A stretch of 64,000 bases of DNA, taken from Rhizobium sp. WYCCWR10014 (GTDB taxonomy: Bacteria > Pseudomonadota > Alphaproteobacteria > Rhizobiales > Rhizobiaceae). Both the position numbers and the translations under genes were made by a program. Location of the stretch: positions 62,001 to 126,000 of the forward strand of contig NZ_LXFU01000035.1 of NCBI RefSeq assembly GCF_001657485.1, given 5' to 3'. The notes under the pieces are model-generated. The model made no database searches. It was given only the letters and a program-made list of their open reading frames with translations, and had not been told where the DNA came from. Positions within the stretch are counted from its first letter, which is position 1. Each line of letters begins with the position of its first letter. Of the stretch, positions 1-8,273 are shown piece after piece.

Positions 1-1504
1 CTTCCAGTTCATACCGCAGAATTTCTTCCCGCAATCTTCGCGGCCGGAAATTCTCGTTGATCTGTGGCTGCCCGAGGGCACCAGCATCAAGGAAGTCGAG
101 GTACAGGCAAAGGCGCTTGAAGCCAAGATGATGGATGATCCCGACAAGCGGTTCATCGCCACTTATATCGGCGAAGGCGCGCCGCGCTTCTTCCTGCCGC
201 TCGACCAGCAGCTGCGCAATCCGAACTTCGCCCAGCTGCTCGTCATGGCCAATGACGAACCGGCACGCGAGCGGCTGATCGTCAAGCTGCGGACGATCCT
301 TGCGGAAGACTTCCCCGACATTCGCGGCAAGGTCGACCGCCTCTTCCTCGGTCCGCCGACCGGCTGGCCGGTGCAGATGCGCGTCATGGGGCCTGACCGC
401 CGGGAAGTCAGGGAGATCGCCGATCAGGTAAAGGCGCGCTTCCAGGCCAATCCGATGCTCGGCGCCATCCATGACGATTGGCTGGAAGAGGTGCCGGGGA
501 TGAAGCTGGTGATCGACCAGGATCGCGCCCGGGCACTCGGCGTCACCTCGCAGCGCGTCCGCCAGATGCTGCAGACCGCCATGTCAGGGGCTGCACTCGA
601 CGATTTCCGTGACGGCGAGGAGACGGTCTCCATCGTCGCCCGCGAGCCGGATGCCAGCCGCTCGTTGCTGTCGGCGGTCAACTCGGTCTATGTCCCGACG
701 GATTTCGGCGGCTTCGTGCCGGTCTCGCAGGTTGCCAAGGTCGTGCCCGTCATGGAGCAGGGCATCGAATGGCGGCGCAACCGCCTGCCGACGATCACCG
801 TGCGTGCGACGCTGCCTGACGATGTGCAGCCGAACGACGTGGTGATGAAGATGTATGCCGACATGAAGGACCTGCGCGACAGCCTGCCTGCCGGCTACAA
901 TGTCGAGATTCAGGGCGGCGCCGAGGATGCGGCGGAAAGCCAGATGTCGATCGCCGCCAAGGCGCCGATCATGCTCGCCGTCATCATCGTGCTGCTGATG
1001 GTGCAGCTGCAGCATTTCGGCAAGGCGATGCTGGTGCTCGCCACCGGTCCGCTCGGGATCATCGGTGCGGCGGCCGCATTGCTGATCAGCGGCGCGCCCT
1101 TCGGCTTCGTGGCGATCCTCGGCGTCATCGCGCTGCTCGGCATCATCATGCGCAACTCGATCATCCTGGTCGATCAGATCGACCAGGATATCAAGGCCGG
1201 TATGGACCGGCAGGAGGCGATCGTCGGTGCCGCCGTGCGGCGTTTCCGGCCGATCATGCTGACGGCGCTGACCGCCGTGCTGGCGCTGATCCCGATCTCG
1301 CGCGGTGTCTTCTGGGGTCCGCTCGCCTACGCGATGATGGGCGGCATCCTGGTTGCGACCGTGCTTACCATTCTGGTTCTGCCCGCCGGTTACGCCCTTT
1401 TCTTCGGCCGGGAGCCGAAGACAAAAGACGAGCCAGGCCAGCATGCCGACGCCATCCAGGAAGAGGCGGATGACAGACATCCGCCGGCGTTGGCAGCAGA
1501 GTGA
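1..1504 (+). CDS. RND-family efflux permease, C-terminal part (5' end outside window)
   Basis: This is the inner-membrane pump subunit of an RND (AcrB/MexB-like) exporter driven by proton motive force. The reading frame is already open at base 2 and has no start in the window, so roughly the first half of a usual ~1000-residue permease is missing. The visible ~500 residues begin in the second periplasmic porter domain. They then run into a membrane block (about 1000-1410) with the Rx(N)SIILVDQID element typical of the C-terminal TM half. The tail is hydrophilic and acidic. The gene ends at a strong intrinsic terminator. The substrate cannot be inferred, because the adaptor and any regulator lie outside the window. 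Confidence 0.9.
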   Translation, partial: FQFIPQNFFPQSSRPEILVDLWLPEGTSIKEVEVQAKALEAKMMDDPDKRFIATYIGEGAPRFFLPLDQQLRNPNFAQLLVMANDEPARERLIVKLRTILAEDFPDIRGKVDRLFLGPPTGWPVQMRVMGPDRREVREIADQVKARFQANPMLGAIHDDWLEEVPGMKLVIDQDRARALGVTSQRVRQMLQTAMSGAALDDFRDGEETVSIVAREPDASRSLLSAVNSVYVPTDFGGFVPVSQVAKVVPVMEQGIEWRRNRLPTITVRATLPDDVQPNDVVMKMYADMKDLRDSLPAGYNVEIQGGAEDAAESQMSIAAKAPIMLAVIIVLLMVQLQHFGKAMLVLATGPLGIIGAAAALLISGAPFGFVAILGVIALLGIIMRNSIILVDQIDQDIKAGMDRQEAIVGAAVRRFRPIMLTALTAVLALIPISRGVFWGPLAYAMMGGILVATVLTILVLPAGYALFFGREPKTKDEPGQHADAIQEEADDRHPPALAAE

Positions 1505-1506
1505 GG

Positions 1507-1533
1507 ACGGCGCGGCGAAAGCCGCGCCGTTTT
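1507..1533 (+). terminator. Rho-independent terminator after the RND permease gene
   Basis: A perfect 10-bp stem (1507-1516 with 1521-1530) is closed by a GAAA tetraloop and followed by TTTT. It starts two bases after the stop codon. Confidence 0.9.
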
Positions 1534-1718
1534 CCTTGCAGGTCGCAGCTTACTCAACAAAGCGCGCTGCTGCCTCCAGCGCCGCGCAGTCTTTACGGGC
1601 TACTCCGTCTTGGAGCTGCGCGCCGATTCCATTGCCGCCTCGAAAAAGCTAAGCTGCAAACGCATGCCGGGAGAGCAACCGCGATCCCGGCCACTCATTG
1701 ACGAGGCAGGGCACGACC

Positions 1719-3629
1719 ATGGCCGATTACCATCTGGAAGCAAGCTGGAGCCCGATCGAGGGCAGTTTCGGGCGCCTCACCTTCACGCTTTTCAATATTT
1801 CGACCGAGCCGCTGTCCGGCTTCTCGCTCACCTATACGTCAGAGACGCGAGTTGCCGACAAACATGTCTGCGACGGCGGCAGCCTCAAGCGGCAGGTCGC
1901 GCATTTCCATGAATTCCTGCCGCCCGAAGACCTGACCGTGCCGCCCGGCGGGCGCTGGCGGTTCACCGTCGAGGGGCTGACCAGGGAGCCGAAACATAGG
2001 ACATCAGGCGTCAAATCGGCCTTTCTGACATTTGGCGATGGACGCCACGTTCCTGTTGGTTTCGGCGATCTCATGCTCGAAGGACGGAATGGTGGCGTGG
2101 CGCCGCCGCTTCTGCCGCCGGGCCGGGCCGAGGAACCGTATTCGCTGCTGCCCTGGCCGCTGGCGCTCGGGCTGAAGGCGGGAGAGCTGCCGGTTATCCT
2201 TTATCCGGCCGAGCGGACACGGCCCGATGCGGTCAAGGCGCTCTCGCTGGTTCTCGCGCTCTACCAGCGGCTCTATCCGGCCGACAATATGCCGTTTTCC
2301 CTCAGTGCCGTCGAAGGCGGGCGGGCCATTCGTTTCGTCACCGAATCGTCGATCGCCGCCTTCGCTTACGAATTGCGTTTTACCGCGCATGAGATCGTGC
2401 TTTCGAGTTCGGACGATGCCGGGCGGCATTACGGGCTGATCAGCCTGGCGCAACTGCTGCACGGCGCCCGCGCCGATCCCGAGCGATTCAAATTCCCCAG
2501 TTTCGGCACGATCGCCGACCAGCCGCGTTATGAGTGGCGCGGCTGCCATCTCGATGTGTCCAGGCAGTTCTATCCGGTGGCGGACGTCGTACGGCTGATG
2601 GATATTCTCGCCTGGAACAAGCTCAACATCTTCCATTGGCATCTGACCGATGACGAAGCGTGGCGGCTGGAGATCAAGGTCTATCCCGCGCTGACGGAGA
2701 TCGGCGCCCGGCGCGGGCCGGATGAGGTGCTCGTGCCGCAGCTTGGCGACGGGGCGCAAACGCGCTCCGGCCATTACACGCAGGAGGACGCCAGGCGGAT
2801 CGTTGCCCATGCAGCCTCGCTGCATATCGAAGTGGTGCCGGAAATCGATATTCCAGGCCACAGCATGGCGACGCTGTTCTCACTGCCCGAGCTCGTCGAC
2901 GGGCAGGAGGCGCCGGACAGTTACCGCTCGGTGCAGGGTTATCCGAACAACGCCCTCAATCCGGCGGTGGAATTCACCTATGAATTTCTCGGCAAGGTGT
3001 TCGACGAGATGGTGACGCTGTTTCCCGGCGAATATCTTCATATCGGCGGCGACGAGGTGGCGCATGGCTCCTGGCTGTCCTCGCCGCTCTGCAAGGCACT
3101 GATGGCGCGGGAGAAACTTGCCGGCACCGCCGAGCTGCAATCCTATTTCCTGAAACGTATCAAAGCCATGCTGTCGGAGCGCGGCAGGAAACTTGCCGGC
3201 TGGAACGAGGTCTCGCATGGCGGCGGCGTCGACCGCGACGGCACGCTGCTGATGGCCTGGGAAAAGCCCGCCGTCGGCATCGAGCTGGCGCAGGAAGGCT
3301 ACGACGTGGTGATGACACCGGGGCAGGCCTATTATCTCGACATGGCGCAGGCTGAGGCATGGGCCGAGCCTGGCGCCGCCTGGGCGGGCTACGCACCGCC
3401 AGAACACACCTACGCTTACGAGGCCGAGGGCGAGCTGCCGGAGGCGCTGCAGGAGAAGATGCGCGGCATCCAGGCCTGCATCTGGACCGAGAATTTCGTC
3501 TCGCGCGCCTATTTCAACCGGCTGGTTTTTCCGCGTCTCCCGGCGGTCGCCGAGGCTGCCTGGACGCCTTCTGTGCGTAAGGACTGGGACCGCTTCGCAG
3601 CGATCGTGCGGATGTGGCCGGTGCTTTAA
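1719..3629 (+). CDS. Beta-N-acetylhexosaminidase, GH20 family
   Basis: The enzyme removes terminal N-acetyl-glucosamine or -galactosamine from chitooligosaccharides or glycoconjugates. It has an N-terminal chitobiase-like accessory region (about residues 1-150), a GH20b-like alpha/beta domain, and the catalytic barrel starting near WRGCHLDVSRQF. The catalytic pair D445-E446 lies in HIGGDEV, and NIFHWHLTDDE is also conserved. The ATG at 1719 is preferred over an upstream TTG at 1698 because GAGGCAGGG lies about 8 bases before it. No export signal is obvious, so a cytoplasmic location is possible. It converges on a ROK kinase gene, consistent with release of GlcNAc followed by phosphorylation. 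Confidence 0.93.
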   Translation: MADYHLEASWSPIEGSFGRLTFTLFNISTEPLSGFSLTYTSETRVADKHVCDGGSLKRQVAHFHEFLPPEDLTVPPGGRWRFTVEGLTREPKHRTSGVKSAFLTFGDGRHVPVGFGDLMLEGRNGGVAPPLLPPGRAEEPYSLLPWPLALGLKAGELPVILYPAERTRPDAVKALSLVLALYQRLYPADNMPFSLSAVEGGRAIRFVTESSIAAFAYELRFTAHEIVLSSSDDAGRHYGLISLAQLLHGARADPERFKFPSFGTIADQPRYEWRGCHLDVSRQFYPVADVVRLMDILAWNKLNIFHWHLTDDEAWRLEIKVYPALTEIGARRGPDEVLVPQLGDGAQTRSGHYTQEDARRIVAHAASLHIEVVPEIDIPGHSMATLFSLPELVDGQEAPDSYRSVQGYPNNALNPAVEFTYEFLGKVFDEMVTLFPGEYLHIGGDEVAHGSWLSSPLCKALMAREKLAGTAELQSYFLKRIKAMLSERGRKLAGWNEVSHGGGVDRDGTLLMAWEKPAVGIELAQEGYDVVMTPGQAYYLDMAQAEAWAEPGAAWAGYAPPEHTYAYEAEGELPEALQEKMRGIQACIWTENFVSRAYFNRLVFPRLPAVAEAAWTPSVRKDWDRFAAIVRMWPVL

Positions 3630-3647
3630 GGAAACGCAACTGCGGAC

Positions 3648-3680
3648 GGAAAATCGCTTCGCACTTTTCGTGGAATTGCT
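3648..3680. repeat. Dispersed rhizobial intergenic repeat, partial copy
   Basis: Read on the minus strand, the segment has the pattern AGCAATTCCA-GAAAAGTG-GAAGCG-TTTTCC. It directly follows the stop codon of the ROK kinase gene. A closely similar block recurs near 19240-19276 and a more diverged one near 42120-42160. The similarity was seen by eye within the window. Confidence 0.55.
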
Positions 3681-4592
3681 TCAGGCCATCTCGGCCTTCA
3701 GTCCCAGTAGTGCCGCGCCAATCAGGCCGGGTTCGATGCGGCATTCGCTGCGCACCACCAGCGGGCGGTCGAATTTGCGCAGGATACGGGCGCGCACGGC
3801 GTGGTCGAGCTCGGCAAGCAGCGGCTCGACATTGGAAAGCCCGCCACCGACCGGCACGATGGTCGCGCCAGTGATGTTGATCGTCAGCGCCAAGGGCGAG
3901 GCGACGAGATCGACATAGACGTCGATCGTCCGTGTCGCCTTCTCCTCTCCATGGCGCCATTGAGCGATGATCTCCTCGCTGGCAAAGTCGAGATCGTGCA
4001 GCGTCTTGTGCAGGCGCTCCAGGCCGCGGGCGCCGCCGACGGTGTCGACGCAACCCTTCTGGCCGCAGCCGCAGGCATAAGCGGGAATGGCGACGGGCGG
4101 ATTGCCGGCTGCGGATGCGATGATCGGCCCGTGACCCCATTCGCCGGCAAAGCCGCCGGCCTCGTTGACGAGGCGTCCGTCGGCAACCAGGCCGCCGCCG
4201 ACGCCGGTACCGAGGATGGCGCCGAAGACGATGCGGTGGCCGCGGCCGGCGCCGAGGCCGGCTTCGGCCATCGCGAAACAGTCGGCGTCGTTAGCGATCA
4301 GCACCGGCAGGCTGAGCTCGGCTTCGAGGTCGGACGCGAGCGTGCGGTCGTGGATGCAGGGAATGTTGGCGCAGATCAGGCGCTGCGTATCGGGATCGAC
4401 GACGCCGGCGATGGAAAGGGCGATGCCGTTCGGCTGTTCGCCGGTTTCGGCGATGATGCCGCGCAGGCTCTCGACGAAAGCGGCAAAATCATCCCTGGGT
4501 GTCGGACGGCGGCCGAGGGGAACGATGTCTGTCTCGGAACGAGCGATGCCACCCTTGATGGCGGTGCCACCGATGTCGAATGAAATGATCAT
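3681..4592 (-). CDS. nagK: ROK-family sugar kinase, probable N-acetylglucosamine kinase
   Basis: It is predicted to phosphorylate free GlcNAc (or a related hexose) with ATP in the cytoplasm. Visible ROK features are the N-terminal phosphate loop FDIGGTAIKGG, the catalytic Asp in NDADCFAM, the ATP-binding GTGVGGGLV, GEWGHG, and the zinc motif CGCGQKGCVDTVGG. The length of 303 residues is typical. The ATG at 4592 places the DIGGT motif at the extreme N-terminus as usual; an in-frame GTG at 4598 is the alternative. The convergent GH20 gene supports an amino-sugar role. Fructokinase or glucokinase activity cannot be excluded from motifs alone. Confidence 0.82.
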   Translation of the reverse strand: MIISFDIGGTAIKGGIARSETDIVPLGRRPTPRDDFAAFVESLRGIIAETGEQPNGIALSIAGVVDPDTQRLICANIPCIHDRTLASDLEAELSLPVLIANDADCFAMAEAGLGAGRGHRIVFGAILGTGVGGGLVADGRLVNEAGGFAGEWGHGPIIASAAGNPPVAIPAYACGCGQKGCVDTVGGARGLERLHKTLHDLDFASEEIIAQWRHGEEKATRTIDVYVDLVASPLALTINITGATIVPVGGGLSNVEPLLAELDHAVRARILRKFDRPLVVRSECRIEPGLIGAALLGLKAEMA

Positions 4593-4928
4593 TGCCACTC
4601 TGCCGTTTCTCTAGTCTCCCGCGTCTGCTTGCATTGTTGACGGGGAATTTCAAGCGTTCATTCGGCGGTGGTGTCGCGGGCTTTATGGTCGTGCCGAGTG
4701 CCACCCCTCTGTTCGGCCGGACATCTCTCCCACAGGTGGGGAGATCGGATAGACGGGACGGGTTTCCATCTTCCATTCCGTCATGGCAAGACGTTGGAGA
4801 AAGCTGGTGAACCGAAGCCCATCGGCTCCGATCGCAGCCGCAATTTCTAACCCCGCAAGTCATTCAATTGGCATATTGCATCGCCAGAATCCGGCCCTAC
4901 ACTTTCATCAACTGCCGGACCCACGACC
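4593..4928. other. Intergenic region between nagK and the exoD-like gene
   Basis: This stretch holds the divergent upstream regions of nagK and the ExoD-like gene. It contains a small palindromic block near 4725-4745 (CTCCCAC-AGG-TGGGGAG) of the kind repeated in rhizobial intergenic DNA. The short open frames here (for example 4783-5085) have no recognisable product. I do not see a convincing promoter or RNA gene. Confidence 0.5.
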
Positions 4929-4994
4929 ATCGATACGAGAGAAAACAATACCATCCGAAGAGCACGTCCCAAAGGCCGCCGCCTCTCATCCATT

Positions 4995-5573
4995 TTGCGG
5001 CAGATGGCCGCCGATCACAGCCGCGAACGGATCTCGATCGGCGATCTATTCGATACGATGGGTGACAGGGCGATCAGCGCGTTGATGCTGATCTTCGCGC
5101 TTCCGAACGCCTTTCCCACTCCGCCGGGCACCTCGGCGGTGCTCGGCGCGCCCTTGGTCTTCCTGGCAGCGCAACTGACCTTCGGGCTGAAACCCTGGCT
5201 ACCGAAGGTGATTGCCAACCGTTCGATGCGGCGGGAGGATTTCGAGACCATTGTCGGCCGCATCCACCGCTGGCTCGCTTGGGCGGAGCGCATGCTGAAG
5301 CCGAGGCTTGCGATCTTCGCCGAACCGCCGGCGGAATATCTTGCCGGGGCGGCATGCCTGCTGTTGTCGATCGTGCTGCTGCTGCCGGTTCCGCTCGGCA
5401 ATATCCTGCCGGCGGTCACGATCTCGGTCTTCGCGTTCGGGATCTTGGGCCGTGACGGTCTTTTCGCGCTCATCGGCTTCGTGATGACGGCCGTGTCGCT
5501 CGTCGTTGCCGGCGGGGTGATTTACGGTCTCGTGAAGGCGGCGATCTATCTCGTCGTGCAATGGTTTGCTTGA
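4995..5573 (+). CDS. exoD: ExoD-family membrane protein (exopolysaccharide synthesis ExoD-like)
   Basis: The sequence RISIGDLFDTMGDRAIS, then ALMLIFALPNAFPTPPG, then several hydrophobic helices, matches ExoD-family inner-membrane proteins. These were named from a Rhizobium locus affecting exopolysaccharide, alkaline sensitivity and nodule invasion; their molecular role is unclear. The start is uncertain. The first ATG/GTG/TTG codon in frame is TTG 4995 (next ATG 5004), with no good ribosome binding site. The same frame stays open and protein-like upstream to about 4920 without a canonical start. Family membership is secure; the N-terminus is not. Confidence 0.8.
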   Translation: MRQMAADHSRERISIGDLFDTMGDRAISALMLIFALPNAFPTPPGTSAVLGAPLVFLAAQLTFGLKPWLPKVIANRSMRREDFETIVGRIHRWLAWAERMLKPRLAIFAEPPAEYLAGAACLLLSIVLLLPVPLGNILPAVTISVFAFGILGRDGLFALIGFVMTAVSLVVAGGVIYGLVKAAIYLVVQWFA

Positions 5574-5722
5574 GCGGGTTTACCCGAGTGACGGCGGTTA
5601 TTTGGCGGGGCTCCTTGCAACAGGCTCGACATTTGCCGGAATTTTGTTTTGATCTGGCGCGATACAGACTCAAATCATGTTCGGCGACGGCACGCCGGCT
5701 CATTTTGCGCGGTAGGCATTAG

Positions 5723-6676
5723 ATGGTAAAAAGATCCGAGACCCCTGCACGGCTCGACGATGCGGCGCGTGCCGGCTGGCTCTATTACGTTGCCGGGCGT
5801 ACGCAGGATGAAATCGCCGCTGCGATGGGCATCTCGCGGCAATCGGCGCAGCGGCTGGTGTCGCTGGCGGTTGCCGAGCGCCTGATCAAGGTGCGGCTCG
5901 ATCATCCGATCGCCGCTTGCCTCGAGCTCGGCAATCAGCTGCGGCGGAAATTCGGGCTGAAACATGTGGAGGTGGTGCCGAGCGATCCCGCGTCGTCGTC
6001 GACGACGGTCGGTATCGCCGAGGCGGCGGCGGCCGAGATCGAGCGGTGGCTGAAGCGGCCGGAGCCGATCGTCCTCGCCATCGGGACCGGCCGCACGCTG
6101 AAGGCAGCCGTCGACCAGCTTCCGGCGATCGAATGTCCCAATCACCGCATCGTTTCGCTGACCGGCAATATCGCCCCGGACGGGTCGGCCGCCTATTACA
6201 ACGTCATTTTCAGCATGGCCGATGCGGTGAAGGCACGGCATTATCCGATGCCGTTGCCGGTGCTCGTCACCTCGGCGGAGGAGCGGGAGCTGCTGCATGG
6301 CCAACAGCTGGTGCGCTCGACGCTGAACATGAGCGCGCAAGCCGATGTCACCTTCGTCGGCATCGGCGAGCTCGGCATCGATGGACCGCTCTGCGTCGAC
6401 GGTTTTCTGGAGAAGGACGAGATGATGGAGCTGATGCGCGGGGGGGCCGTCGGCGAAATCTGCGGCTGGATCTTCGATGTCGACGGCAGGTTGATCGACA
6501 ACCCGATCAACGAGCGCGTCGCGTCAGCGCCGATCCCGTCCCGCGACGCATCGATGGTCATTGGGCTGGCCAAGGGGAAGCGCAAATTCAAGGCGATCAG
6601 AGCTGCCGTTGTCGGCCATCAAATCAATGCTTTGATCACTGATGAAGAGACTGCTGAGTTTTTGCTCAGGAATTGA
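5723..6676 (+). CDS. smoC: SorC/DeoR-family sugar-responsive transcriptional regulator of the polyol operon
   Basis: The N-terminal winged HTH (residues about 12-55, with QDEIAAAMGISRQSAQRLV) is followed by the SorC sugar-binding domain (about 60-315), which normally senses a phosphorylated or free sugar. The length of 317 residues is typical. The start ATG follows GGTAGG. The gene lies just upstream of and in the same direction as smoEFGK-mtlK, the position held by the polyol operon regulator in rhizobia. The smoC name rests on this position. An inverted repeat straddles its stop codon. Confidence 0.85.
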   Translation: MVKRSETPARLDDAARAGWLYYVAGRTQDEIAAAMGISRQSAQRLVSLAVAERLIKVRLDHPIAACLELGNQLRRKFGLKHVEVVPSDPASSSTTVGIAEAAAAEIERWLKRPEPIVLAIGTGRTLKAAVDQLPAIECPNHRIVSLTGNIAPDGSAAYYNVIFSMADAVKARHYPMPLPVLVTSAEERELLHGQQLVRSTLNMSAQADVTFVGIGELGIDGPLCVDGFLEKDEMMELMRGGAVGEICGWIFDVDGRLIDNPINERVASAPIPSRDASMVIGLAKGKRKFKAIRAAVVGHQINALITDEETAEFLLRN

Positions 6677-6683
6677 GCAAAAA
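6659..6683. promoter_or_regulatory. Inverted repeat over the smoC stop codon: operator or weak terminator
   Basis: The arms TTTTTGCTCA and TGAGCAAAAA (6659-6668 and 6674-6683) are perfectly complementary around a 5-base centre. The TGA stop of the regulator gene is within the right arm. No T-run follows, so it fits a protein-binding site at least as well as a terminator. TGAG-containing half-sites recur at 6763 (TTGAGTAATT) and in the leader of smoE. Confidence 0.45.
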
Positions 6684-6822
6684 ATATTTTAATTAAATCA
6701 ATGAGATGACCATCTCCTTCGGCATCGCAGCAACGATTGTCGATTGACATTCTTTGTCGTTTGTTGAGTAATTGCCCATGAGCGAAGCGAATGCTCACAC
6801 CCCATCTTCTGGGAGGAAGATT

Positions 6823-8133
6823 ATGACATTGAGAACTTTTCTGCTGGGCGCCTGCTCAGCACTGGCGTTTGCCGGTATGGCTTCGGCCGAAACGCTGACC
6901 ATTGCGACCGTGAACAACGGCGACATGATCCGGATGCAGAAGCTGACGGATGATTTCAAGGCGAAGAATCCCGGCATCGACCTTGAATGGGTAACCCTCG
7001 AAGAAAACGTGCTGCGCCAGAAGGTCACGACCGACATCGCGACCAAGGGCGGCCAGTACGACGTCTTGACGATCGGCACCTATGAAGTACCGATCTGGGC
7101 AAAGCAGGGCTGGCTGGTGCCGCTCGACAATCTCGGCGCCAATTACGACGTCGACGACCTGCTGCCGGCAATCCGCAGCGGCCTGACCATGGACGGAAAG
7201 CTCTATGCGGCGCCGTTCTACGGCGAAAGCTCGATGGTCATGTACCGCAAGGACCTGTTCGACGCTGCCGGCCTGAAGATGCCGGACGCTCCGACCTGGG
7301 ACTTCATTGCCGACGCTGCCCGCAAGATCACCAACAAGGACAAGGAAGTCTACGGCATCTGCCTGCGCGGCAAGGCCGGCTGGGGCGAGAACATGGCCTT
7401 CCTGACGGCGATGTCCAACTCCTTCGGCGCCCGCTGGTTCGATGAAAGCTGGAAGCCACAGTTCGATCAGCCCGAATGGAAGGACACGCTCGACTTCTAC
7501 GTCAAGCTGATGAAGGATGCCGGCCCTCCGGGCGCTTCCTCCAACGGCTTTAACGAGAACCTGGCGCTCTTCCAGACCGGCAAGTGCGGCATGTGGATCG
7601 ACGCAACGGTTGCTGCGTCCTTCGTCAGCAACCCGAAGGAATCGACCGTCGCCGACAAGGTCGGCTTTGCGCTGGCTCCCGACAAGGGTCTCGGCAAGCG
7701 CGGCAACTGGCTGTGGGCCTGGAGCCTTGCCATCCCGGCAGGTTCGCAGAAGGCCGAAGCCGCCGAGAAGTTCGTCGCCTGGGCCACGAGCAAGGATTAC
7801 ACCAACCTCGTCGCCGAGAAGGAAGGTTGGCTGAACGCACCTCCGGGCACCCGCGCCTCGCTTTATGCGAATGCCGAGTACCAGAAGGCGGCTCCCTTCG
7901 CCAAGACGACGATCGACTCGATCAACTCGGCCGATCCGAGCAAGCCGACCGTCAAGCCGGTCCCTTATGTCGGCGTCCAGTTCGTGGCGATCCCGGAATT
8001 CCAGGGCATCGGCACGGCGATCGGTCAGCAGTTCTCGGCAGCCCTTGCCGGCCAGCTTTCGGTCGACCAGGCGTTGCAGAGCGCACAGCAGCTGGCCACC
8101 CGCGAAATGACCAAGGCTGGCTACATTAAATAA
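6823..8133 (+). CDS. smoE: Polyol ABC transporter, periplasmic substrate-binding protein
   Basis: This is the extracytoplasmic receptor for sorbitol/mannitol-type polyols and feeds the SmoFGK transporter. It has a Sec signal peptide of about 22 residues ending in MASA before ETLTIATVNNGD, followed by a family-1 extracellular solute-binding fold with the expected aromatic and glycine-rich segments. The ATG at 6823 is chosen because GGGAGGAAGA lies just upstream and the signal peptide then begins properly. An upstream in-frame start near 6772 would add a non-signal-like extension. It is the first structural gene of the operon and is followed by hairpins that probably raise its expression relative to the permeases. 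Confidence 0.93.
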   Translation: MTLRTFLLGACSALAFAGMASAETLTIATVNNGDMIRMQKLTDDFKAKNPGIDLEWVTLEENVLRQKVTTDIATKGGQYDVLTIGTYEVPIWAKQGWLVPLDNLGANYDVDDLLPAIRSGLTMDGKLYAAPFYGESSMVMYRKDLFDAAGLKMPDAPTWDFIADAARKITNKDKEVYGICLRGKAGWGENMAFLTAMSNSFGARWFDESWKPQFDQPEWKDTLDFYVKLMKDAGPPGASSNGFNENLALFQTGKCGMWIDATVAASFVSNPKESTVADKVGFALAPDKGLGKRGNWLWAWSLAIPAGSQKAEAAEKFVAWATSKDYTNLVAEKEGWLNAPPGTRASLYANAEYQKAAPFAKTTIDSINSADPSKPTVKPVPYVGVQFVAIPEFQGIGTAIGQQFSAALAGQLSVDQALQSAQQLATREMTKAGYIK

Positions 8134-8147
8134 AACCTCCTGAGCAA

Positions 8148-8175
8148 GAGGCGGATCCTTGACAATCCGCCCCTC
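8148..8175 (+). repeat. Intercistronic hairpin downstream of smoE
   Basis: GCGGAT (8151-8156) pairs with ATCCGC (8165-8170), and flanking GAG/CTC bases extend the stem across a mismatch. It lies 17 bases after the smoE stop codon and immediately before a stronger terminator-like hairpin. A role in protecting the smoE mRNA 3' end is inferred. Confidence 0.5.
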
Positions 8176-8177
8176 TG

Positions 8178-8217
8178 GGCCGCCGATTGCCCGAACTGCA
8201 TCGGCGGCCGCTTTTTT
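8178..8217 (+). terminator. Intrinsic terminator or attenuator between smoE and smoF
   Basis: The perfect 10-bp stem GGCCGCCGAT/ATCGGCGGCC (8178-8187 with 8200-8209) has a 12-base loop and is followed by GC and six T residues. It lies within the operon, so partial read-through is expected, lowering expression of the permease and ATPase genes relative to the binding protein. Confidence 0.8.
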
Positions 8218-8273
8218 CCCAGACAAAGCTGCCTTGCGGCCGCTCCCCGCTTCAGTCCAGATCGGTGATTGCC

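Noticed and set aside
4783..5085. A 100-codon frame upstream of and overlapping the ExoD-like gene
   Set aside because: No recognisable product and it overlaps the conserved ExoD N-terminus in another frame.
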